64,000 nt of DNA from Siphonodentalium dalli (lineage: Eukaryota > Mollusca > Scaphopoda > Gadilida > Siphonodentaliidae). A model generated the notes under the pieces. That model saw only the letters and a program-made list of their open reading frames with translations. It was not told the origin of the DNA and did not search any database. Each line of letters starts with the position of its first letter. Position 1 is the first letter of the stretch. This document shows, one piece after another, positions 56,859-64,000 of the stretch. A program made the translations under genes and the position numbers. Where the stretch lies: positions 164,790,394 to 164,854,393 of the forward strand of contig CP136069.1 of assembly GCA_032622095.1 (NCBI GenBank). The letters run 5' to 3'.

Positions 56859-57877
56859 GTAAGAATGAGAACTAATGAACTATTACTACATGTTGGTTCA
56901 AGATGATTAAGATGTATTATAACGCAATATTATTGTTTGTCAAATGTTATTGATGTAATTTGTGTGTGATTTTAATGTTTCAAATAAATATCTTATGGTT
57001 AATAAATATGTTGATGAACTCACACAAGTTGTTATTGTCAATTATCAAAATCAGTTAATATGTCTAATAAAACACTCCTAATTTCAGTTATTATGTATAA
57101 TAACTGAAAATTTCAGGTATTATACATGTGAACTTTAAAGGCACGGATGGCCTTCGCGGTGTGTATTGCTGTTAAAATAGTCAATATACAATATCGTGCA
57201 ATCACTGCATCTAAAACAAATTGTATAGATTACCTGCGTGCCTGTCATGCGCACATCTCTTTTTTGTTAGGCTTTGTTGTGGCCACGCACAAGTTTTCAG
57301 AACACCTTTAGTGCATGATATACACTTGAACTACTTATTGATCACGACCACGACATTATAAAGTTTTTTAAATCGAACCTATATGGTAGAAAGAAACACA
57401 GCGAACACATGGTCAATTGGCGAGTGCATGGGAAATGAAGTGGAAAGCAAACAATACTTCGGCTATAGACTATTGGTACTGAATTCTTTTAGAGCAAGTG
57501 CTGTACAAACGCAACTGACTAGAAAATTGGTAATACGAACTACTGGGTTGTGCATTTGTACTAAATAAAATAGCTTTTTTCTTATGAAACATTGCAGGGC
57601 TGCAGGCTGCGGCGATGGATTAAAAATTGAAATCCGAGATGGCTGCTGGCGGCCCTGTTTTTGACCAGTTTCTGAAATTTATGACGCCCATCCAGATTAC
57701 ACCCCGAAGATCCATTTCAAATATGGTGGCGATCGGATCAGAGACATGTGCTTGTATAGAGTGTGATAATGGAAATTGTTTTCTGTCTACATGGATATAA
57801 ATATTACGAGAATGACTATATTGGGAAATATTGTTCGCTATACTCTTCTGAACGCACCCGTGGAGTGTTTGATATCA
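56859..57877. other. MAGUK intron, no supported feature
   Basis: A 61-codon plus-strand frame at 57383-57568 has no family or splice support. Confidence 0.4.
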
Positions 57878-58136
57878 TTTTACCCAACAGAACGGCCCTG
57901 TGCCAATGCATTCTCTTATATATGCGAGTCGACCATAGGTCGCCTCGCATATATAAGAGAATGCATTGGCCTAAAAAAATCTTTTTTTACCATTTTTTCT
58001 TACATTCTTTAACAATTTTATAATTTTTAATGTGTTAAGCCAATGCATTCTCTTATATATGCGAGGCGACCTATGGTCGACTCGCATATATAAGAGAATG
58101 CATTGGCACAGGGCCGTTCTGTTGGGTAAAGGGTTT
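57878..58136. mobile_element. Hairpin MITE, ACCCAACA class, copy 4 (symmetric, linker reversed)
   Basis: It is symmetrical: ACCCAACAGAACGGCCCTGT at the left and ACAGGGCCGTTCTGTTGGGT at the right, with hairpins at 57902-57970 and 58039-58107. It lacks the 145-bp asymmetric segment of copies 1-3. Its linker is inverted. The left TTAACC end is missing. Confidence 0.9.
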
Positions 58137-58375
58137 TATTTCTTTTCTAAATCCTCATTGGCGAGTAGTTTCCTCAGGAATTGTTCAAATAATAACGACG
58201 TTTGGTTAACTTATTACATGTACCTGAAAATGTCCCACCAATGAACATGAATCATTCTGTTTTTGTATTTTCTGTCTGTCGTCTGCTTTTATTACATGGA
58301 CAACCTTCTAAATGAATAATAGATCGTTCCAATGTACAGTTTTATAATTGAATGGGGAAATCCATTCAGTATAGA
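58137..58375. mobile_element. Relative of the hairpin-free MITE at 23142
   Basis: TCTAAATCCTCATTGGCGAG, then TCGTCTGCTTTTATTACATG and GAAATCCATTCAGTAT align in order with 23160-23375. Its left end merges with the end of the preceding hairpin MITE. Confidence 0.65.
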
Positions 58376-58397
58376 CAGGGTTTAGTAAATTGCTTCT

Positions 58398-58547
58398 ACT
58401 TACACGGAACGGGCTCCTGGAAATGTCTTTTATTGCTGCTTACTAATACTTACAAGGAACGGGCTCCTGTAAATGTCTTTTATTGCTGCTTACTAATACT
58501 TACAAGGAACGGGCTCCTGGAAATGTCTTTTATTGCTGCTTACTAAT
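58398..58547. repeat. 50-bp tandem triplication of a MAGUK exon end with its splice donor
   Basis: Three units of exactly 50 bp start at 58398, 58448 and 58498 (ACTTACAAGGAACGGGCTCC). Read on the minus strand, each contains the last 40 bp of the exon (CAATAAAAGACATTTCCAGG, GAGCCCGTTCC) and the donor GTAAGT. Only the unit at 58498-58547 is contiguous with the rest of the exon. Confidence 0.95.
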
Positions 58548-58584
58548 CGTCGCTTAAGCTCATTCTTCCCAACAGCAGTTGGAC
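58504..58584 (-). CDS. MAGUK exon: P-loop of guanylate-kinase domain
   Basis: The acceptor TTTCTTTCACAAAAG precedes GTCCAACTGC, and the donor GTAAGTATTAG follows. 81 bp: two bases completing Gly, 26 codons and one base. It encodes PTAVGKNELKRRL then VSSNKRHFQEPVP. With the preceding Gly this gives the P-loop G-P-T-A-V-G-K-N. The usual Ser/Thr after Lys is Asn, as in other p55-type MAGUKs, so the domain probably binds phosphopeptides rather than acting as a kinase. The 3' 40 bp and donor are triplicated downstream. Using either distal donor adds 50 or 100 nt and meets a TAG almost at once. Confidence 0.94.
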
Positions 58585-58939
58585 CTTTTGTGAAAGAAAT
58601 ATATTCCAATCAAGACATTTAGAAAATGAATATCACAAACAGTTCCTCTCTGAATGTAACAATATACAGTTGTCGTCCGCTGTCGATGGAGACATTGAGA
58701 TTGCTCCGAGGGAGACATTCCGTTCTTGAGCGGGTGACAAATCTCAATGGCTTCCGAGAAGAAGGGCAACAACGCCAAACACATAGCTGTTGTTTCCAAT
58801 ACCACATCAAATCACACTCAGAAGTATGTCCCACACTGTAACTTTTGCTCCGGAGATTTGCATGGAAATCCCCATTCAAAATTATTCACTTGACCTCCTC
58901 ATTAAGGGGAGGTCAAGTGACCATAAGCATAAACAGAAT
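58585..58939. other. MAGUK intron with hairpin 58886-58920
   Basis: TCACTTGACCTCC pairs with GGAGGTCAAGTGA around TCATTAAGG. Plus-strand frames over 58560-58860 are antisense to the exon and are left out. Confidence 0.6.
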
Positions 58940-59075
58940 ATATGCAACAAATGGATGAATTTGAGCCATGGATGAGTGCAAAATACACTCATGTGCTATA
59001 TGAACGATGCAAACAACATAATAATTTTAAAGAAAATGAATGTATGACTCATAAATTCATTTTCTTTATAATTGG
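58940..59075. repeat. Partial copy of the ACTAAATCCGGCC-class palindromic element
   Basis: ACAGAATATATGCAACAAAT, TTTGAGCCATGGATGAGTGC and AAATACACTCATGTG match the inner left arm of 20440 and 27434. Confidence 0.75.
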
Positions 59076-59574
59076 TGGACGAGGTTAATTAATTTCTTAC
59101 AGAATTGCGACGATTTGAGATCCATATTATCACAAAAACACATTTTAGCAAGGAAAAACCACATCAAAACGGCTGGGGTTAAAACTTATTAATATTGATT
59201 TCCTCATCTCAACCAAAGAGGAAGTAAAGACACCTTCAAGAAAACAAATAGTTCCATTTAAATGTGTCCTTTCGTGTTGACAAAATTGTTCAACAACCGT
59301 ATCACCCATGTTTATCTAAGTCAATACTAAATAACCCATCACAAATCGAATACAATAATTATATTCTAATTAACATAATAATGAAGTTCCGACATAGACA
59401 TCGACACCATTGCTCTAAGATCTTACGTCACTGCATGCGTGTGCCGATAATAAACGTTGTCTTACTAACAAATGTGAAGCCGGATTTAGGGGCTAATTAT
59501 ATGTGATACATTTGAAAGAACTTTTAAATATAACAGGAAAAAGCCGTTAATGTTATATCATGATATTTACATAG
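59076..59574. other. MAGUK intron, nothing recognised
   Basis: No supported feature. Confidence 0.4.
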
Positions 59575-60140
59575 CCCGTCTGTGTTACACTAAATCATGT
59601 TCGGTGATTGGTCAACTGCCAATTGGGTCACCCGTTTCATACCGCAATAACACACAGAACGTAACACGAACACGACGTCACAAAGTGTTGACATAATCGG
59701 AACTATTAACTAAAAGCAGTCAGCAGAATAATTGTGGGCACTTTTCAAAGTTTAGCCGAATTGCATCTGAAACCATTTATTTATATTGATCGCGTTATCG
59801 TTAAGTGCTTGGAAATCGTATATTGGGCGGACTTAATGTGTTGCGTGGGCAAGTCTCAAATTTATTGCTTTTTATGGGAATAAATCATCAAAGAGCTATA
59901 TATAAATTTAAGGAATGAATGTAGTTGGTGTGTGTGTGGGGGGGGGGTGTGTGTGTGTGTGTGAGGGTGTGTGATGGTGTGTGTGGGAGGGTGTGTGTGT
60001 GTGCTATTGTGGGATACGGCGCTGTGGACTTTGGGGGGGGGCATTTAGTGAGAACCGCGTCGCAGTTAACACAATACGCCCCAACGACCACAGCGACGTA
60101 TCCCCCAATAATACACACACCAACTACATTAATTTCTTAA
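59575..60140 (+). repeat. Dispersed repeat with terminal hairpin, copy 3
   Basis: GATTGGTCAACTGCCAATTG, CGTAACACGAACACGACGTC and AGTGCTTGGAAATCGTATA align with 36890-37130. The hairpin end 59915-60140 contains a (GT)n expansion at 59930-60004 in one arm. It ends 8 bp before the MAGUK exon donor. Confidence 0.8.
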
Positions 60141-60147
60141 AACTCAC

Positions 60148-60234
60148 CCACGAGAATGAGAGGTCGGATTCTGTTAGGTGGGGCTTTGTACAACTCCACT
60201 TCTTCATATGATGGGATCTCGTCTGAATCAAAGG
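60148..60234 (-). CDS. MAGUK exon: HOOK-guanylate-kinase junction
   Basis: The acceptor TCTATCACCACAG and donor CGTGG/GTGAGTTT bound 87 bp: two bases, 28 codons and one base. It encodes FDSDEIPSYEEVELYKAPPN and RIRPLILV. Y-E-E-V followed by (R/K)-x-R-P-(I/L)-x-L-(V/I)-G is the invariant entry into the guanylate-kinase domain of p55-type MAGUKs. From here to the stop the six exons give 228 residues, the normal size for this domain. L27, PDZ and SH3 exons were not found between here and the right edge, apart from the tentative exon at 61562-61702. Confidence 0.94.
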
Positions 60235-60419
60235 CTGTGGTGATAGAAAACAATCAAACAATCACCACGTGTTGTGCTCTGACCTCAGTAGACATGTTGT
60301 GACATAAAAGAACATATCATATGCATAAATCCAGAGCTATCTGACCTAAATCGCCATAGTTCTGAGCATAATCATAATATTCATCGTCATTGTCGTAATC
60401 ATAATCATCAATGTGATTG

Positions 60420-60560
60420 GTTTAATAATATTTATTCCCAATAATAATTTGTTACAATATAATATATTGGTAATTCATGTTACCATGTTCCTTGTGTATG
60501 GGAGTGGATTCGGCTGTAAGCCTATATGGCTTATATATGCCGTCTCCACAAATCAATCAA
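60420..60560 (-). mobile_element. LINE 3'-end-like fragment
   Basis: On the minus strand, CATATAAGCCATATAGGCTT, ATCCACTCCCATACACAAGG and the terminal GAATAAATATTATTAAACC resemble a LINE 3' UTR. Coding sequence is absent. Confidence 0.45.
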
Positions 60561-60655
60561 TGTGATTGTGTCTAATTGGTCACATATTGGCAATTCATGA
60601 TATGAGAACGGTTAGGGAATAATTAATATGCATTTTAGATACTAGTCCTCAATCA

Positions 60656-60913
60656 TTAACCCTTTGATGGCGGGAGCTGCGCTGGCGCAACATCAAAGAC
60701 CCTATGCCAATGAATTCTCTTATATACGCAAGTCGACCATTATCATTTTTATCATTATTTCTTACATTCTTTAACAATATTTTAAAATTATTTTCATTTT
60801 TTCTTACATTTATTTATTAACAATTATAAAAAATAATATATAATTTGTTAGGCCAATGCATTGGCACAGGGGTTTCGCAATAATACAGGAAGCTCCAGTC
60901 ATGAAAGGGTTAA
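60656..60913. mobile_element. TTAA-target hairpin MITE, (C/G)ATGGCGGGAGC class, decayed
   Basis: TTAACCCTTTGATGGCGGG at the left and CAGTCATGAAAGGGTTAA at the right. The hairpins are reduced to single arms (60716-60740) and a stub (60852-60871). The linker between is A/T-rich. Confidence 0.85.
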
Positions 60914-61200
60914 ACCCATGACCGTGATTGCAGCGACCGTATGATTTAAACATATTTTATTATCCCTCAATAAACAAAATACAAATAAAGATAGTAGAAT
61001 TGGTGATGTGGATGAGAGGCGATAAAGGGATCAGAGCACAGGTTATAGAACGAATGGAAGCTCATATCCCTCATGTATACAGAGAATATTGATTCATTTC
61101 GTCTGGGGCTCAATATGAGTTGTGTAAACATATTGGTCAAAAAAGCTGGAGAAGTTTCATTGTTTTATTTTTTTACATGATGATGAGCAAAACAAATTGA
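60914..61200. other. No gene seen
   Basis: No supported feature. Confidence 0.4.
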
Positions 61201-61424
61201 ATACTCGCCACCAGTGTGAGGAGAATGAATCCACTATACTCACCATCCGTGTGAATTGAATACACACCACCAGTGCATGTGAAGAGAATGAATACACTAT
61301 ATACTCACCACCCGTGGGAATTGAATTTAATAATCACCACCAGTGTGAAGAGAATGAATCCACTATACTCACCACCCGTATGAATTGAATTGAATACTCA
61401 CCACCAGTGTGAAGAGAATGAAAC
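61201..61424. repeat. Minisatellite, about 60-bp unit, 3.5 copies
   Basis: ACTCACCACCAGTGTGAAGA plus GAATGAATCCACTATACTCA units recur with length variation. Confidence 0.88.
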
Positions 61425-61561
61425 ATAGTCTTTTTCAGTCTCTTGGTGTGTAGCAATTTTGGGCTGAGTGAACATGGGCTCAATGGACCTGAAAATGAAG
61501 TATCTTTATAATATGCGTTTATCGTCTAACTTCGATCCACCGTGAAATAGATTTCTTTTAC

Positions 61562-61702
61562 ATTGTTGTGTTGTTCTTTCAGTTTTTTGAAATTCACGGC
61601 TATCAAAGGCGGATAATTCTATAAGTAACAGAATGTATACATCTTCCACAGATCTTCGACGAACATCGGATCGAATCGTCGCCAACAAACTATCTACAAA
61701 AC
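61562..61702 (-). CDS. Tentative MAGUK upstream exon (L27-like helices)
   Basis: The acceptor CACAAGATATAG and a weak donor CAACAAT/GTAAAAG bound 141 bp: two bases, 46 codons and one base. The last base would complete a Ser codon with the exon at 60234. It encodes FVDSLLATIRSDV, SVEDVYILLLIELS and REFQKTERTTQQ. Two amphipathic helices with an E-D-V-x-x-L-L core resemble an L27 domain, found N-terminal in p55-type MAGUKs. That would imply that PDZ and SH3 exons are absent or skipped. Phase agreement supports it; the domain call is weak. Confidence 0.35.
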
Positions 61703-63396
61703 CTATATCTTGTGAATATTTGTTAACAATTCTTGTTATTTTGTCTCAATGAAAATAACGTAGTTCGCGGAAAGACAAATCACAATGCATAATACATGCA
61801 TATGGTTTCAGGTTACTTGGTCCTGATGTTTAATACATGTATATATATATATCGTATTTATATGCTTGCGACGACACAATGTGCAATATCGCAATAATAT
61901 TGCAAGTGGAAACACCAGCTGAGAACCGCACGGAATCTAGTTAACATGTTGCGCGAATTAGCGAACATAACGCTCTTTGATCATACCATATCAGGAATAA
62001 ATAAATAGTGAACGCTCTTTATCGTTAGTCTACACAGAGACCACAATCAGCGTCACCTCGAATAGCATAAGCTACCAGAACGCTCTTCGTCCATAACATA
62101 TCAGGAATAGATCAACTATCGACCTATTCATCCAAGCATCAGAAGGGAAGACCACCAATGTGGCTCTTTGAAATTGTATAAATGTATGTCAAAACACATC
62201 AATTTGTTTCCAATCTTCATTACCCGAGCAACCCCAGATTGTATAGAATAAGAGCGAAGTATGAGCACACAAATAGACACTTCTATTTTGCATATATGTG
62301 TAATTTGTATACTATGTTATTTGTTTGGATTTGAAAATAAAATGTTTACACTAAAAAATAGATAACTGTGCTGTCAAAAAAATATAATGACAGACGAATC
62401 CGGAAGTATCTGACCCGTATAAAGTGAGTAGATGGGCGCGAAGCGCCCGGGATGGTCGAAAAGATCGAGTAATATTCTCCTTCACCCCACGGTTTGTTGT
62501 TTGTTGGAGATATAGCACACAGAAAATAGTCATGTCTGAACACGGCAAAAGCGGACACAATTGAATTAATGTTATCTCTTTGGTTGAATTTATTTGGATG
62601 GATTATTTGGGGAGGAGCCCACGAGCTTTAATATGGGGTGTCCCGGTGGGTCCCTTTAATATATAGTTGAGCTGAGCGTGTCGTATGGTGCGCTGAAAAA
62701 GGAGCGGGGCCCGTGTTATAATTTAAAATAGTGTTAGTTTGTTAGTTATGTAAAAAACACAACCGCAAGGCAGAGTGTGTGATTCAATGTGATTCAATGC
62801 GCCATCATACCGCGATTCTGCTATAGCCAAATGCGCAGAGACAGTATGTTTTGGTTATTTCGTTGTTTCTGTATGGACCGCCCTACATCACATAGCACGG
62901 GCGTAAGTGAAAACTCTGACAATTTTATGTGCAGAGTTATTTGGGTTTCGATGAATGAAGTAAATCTGATTGATAATGTACAAGATATACTTTAATTGTT
63001 GACGATATATGTGACCCGTACACCAAGTCACGCGATTGTATACAGTGTTGTTGGACGAATAATGTCGAGGCGGTGATTAGTTTCGGAGGAATTAAAACGG
63101 GTATATCGCTGTAACAACATCGTGAACAAAGTTCATTACAGCTGTCACCCGGGTGGATTTGTGATAATCAACAAACAATGGCTACGTTAGGCAGGTAACC
63201 CGCTAACGATGGGTGACACCGGTAAACGTGAACACGACTCGCGGCCTGATCACAAATCACGAATGGCACGTGGAGTCAGGTGTGAAATCCAAGTATTACT
63301 ATCAACAAAGAGTTTCATTGGTCAAAATTAGACTATTGGTTAATGTTATCCAATTAGAAAACAGATATTCTTGTAATAACGTTGCTTCATGGCCCC
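61703..63396. other. 1.7 kb without recognised gene
   Basis: Degenerate direct repeats near 61970-62110 (AACGCTCTTTGATCATA, CATATCAGGAATA). No supported exon. Confidence 0.45.
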
Positions 63397-63404
63397 TATA
63401 AATA
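63397..63404 (+). promoter_or_regulatory. Candidate TATA box
   Basis: TATAAATA, about 30 bp upstream of a plausible start site near 63430 and followed by a short exon with a consensus donor. Confidence 0.4.
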
Positions 63405-63429
63405 TATCTCGAACATTTTGAAAATCATA

Positions 63430-63484
63430 TCGTCTTTAGTTTTCATTTTCCTCAGTGTTTTCTACATCAACTCAAATTTCACAG
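63430..63484 (+). other. Candidate 5' non-coding exon
   Basis: Between the TATA box and a consensus donor CACAG/GTAAGTGC (donor GT at 63485-63486). There is no ATG in the segment, so it would be a 5' UTR exon of a gene continuing beyond the window. Confidence 0.35.
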
Positions 63485-64000
63485 GTAAGTGCACTGTCAC
63501 CTCATATACCAATTCATTATAAGTACCATGGCGGAATGTTCAAACAGTTTATTACTGATTAATTATGTATAAGCTCTATAGAAAATAGAAGTTAATTTAT
63601 TACTTGACTTTTCGTCTGACATGATATTATACTCGTCATTATATATGAGAAATACATTATATGATCTTTATTTGAGAACGAGTAGATTGAGTCTTTTCAC
63701 CCGTTAACATTATCATGATACAATTTTGACAATTATGCTGCGTACACTGGACTATAGCTAACTTCTTAACAAAACAAAACAATCACGCATATTCTACAAA
63801 GCCATGTAGCCATTTTTTTCTTCATCGTGATAATTATTTTGTTAATTAAAAATAAATGATAATAAAATACTACCATTATTATAGTGTTTATGATTTTCTA
63901 TAGAGGAGACTTTGAGGCCATACATGTTTTGGGGATTATTTATTTTGTCCATATTATTTTTACATGAACAAATATAAAGATTTTATTTTTTTCTAAATTT
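63485..64000. other. Right edge, possible first intron
   Basis: AT-rich; no exon recognised. Confidence 0.4.

Noticed and set aside
58398-58547. Model of a triplicated 13-nt microexon
   Set aside because: The first copy is contiguous with the upstream exon in frame and gives the full family length (VSSNKRHFQEPVP), so an exon with a duplicated 3' end is simpler. Microexon use of the distal copies is kept only as a possibility.
58560-58860. Plus-strand exon or frame with CERNIFQSRHLENEYHKQFL
   Set aside because: It has an acceptor-like CCCAACAG, but it is antisense to the firmly supported MAGUK P-loop exon and no donor or family match was found.

Overview
This window is eukaryotic, probably from a marine invertebrate animal. 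It is AT-rich, has short exons with GT-AG introns, animal-type non-LTR retrotransposons (CR1/L2-like), a MAGUK scaffold gene, a 5S-derived repeat and very dense small DNA transposons. The phylum cannot be fixed from sequence alone. There are no bacterial-type operons, and most open frames longer than 60 codons are chance frames inside repeats.

Host genes. On the minus strand, six exons (60234-60148, 58584-58504, 55140-55047, 42972-42864, 39458-39318, 38391-38215) join in perfect phase into the complete C-terminal guanylate-kinase domain and stop codon of a p55/MPP-like MAGUK. A seventh, less certain exon lies at 61702-61562. These exons span 22 kb, and their introns hold most of the mobile elements of the right half. 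Two splice sites and the stop-codon region of this gene each sit in a local tandem duplication. On the plus strand there are two good internal exons of an unrecognised gene (2330-2457 and 15992-16128, compatible phase), a weak third candidate (56801-56858), and a TATA box plus 5' exon at the right edge (63397-63484).

Mobile DNA. The dominant signal is a 69-bp near-perfect hairpin that starts GCCAATGCATTCTC. It occurs about two dozen times, singly or as an inverted pair with an A/T-rich linker. It is carried by elements with at least four different termini: TGTGACCCGCC ends with TA target duplication (950, 11059, 52575, 54253); TTAACCCTTTACCCAACA ends (19394, 22682, 40355, 57878); TTAACCCTTTCAGTGCCAGG ends (37598, 53601); and TTAACCCTTTCATGACGGG ends (836, 4319, 20960, 21551, 60656). 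One conserved core under several unrelated caps is the most unusual structure here. Other elements are a 3.9-kb foldback element with 0.9-1.3-kb arms (6849-10762), a second foldback built from 30-bp units (34443-35012), two hAT-type MITEs (14417, 35441), a Helitron-like element (30876-31351), several palindromic families and tRNA-like SINEs.

Retrotransposons. A nearly full-length CR1-like element on the minus strand (48178-43391) carries an SGNH-esterase-like frame, a PHD-finger/coiled-coil ORF1 and an endonuclease-RT ORF2, with only a few inactivating changes. A second degraded LINE lies at 34440-31371. Two 5'-truncated LINE tails (4412-5045, 27627-28328) have clear 9-bp target duplications and landed inside palindromic elements.

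Layout: 0-16 kb, repeats and two plus-strand exons; 16-31 kb, MITEs and satellites with no gene; 31-37 kb, LINE, foldback and repeats; 38-61 kb, MAGUK gene with transposon-filled introns; 61-64 kb, tandem repeat and a possible promoter.
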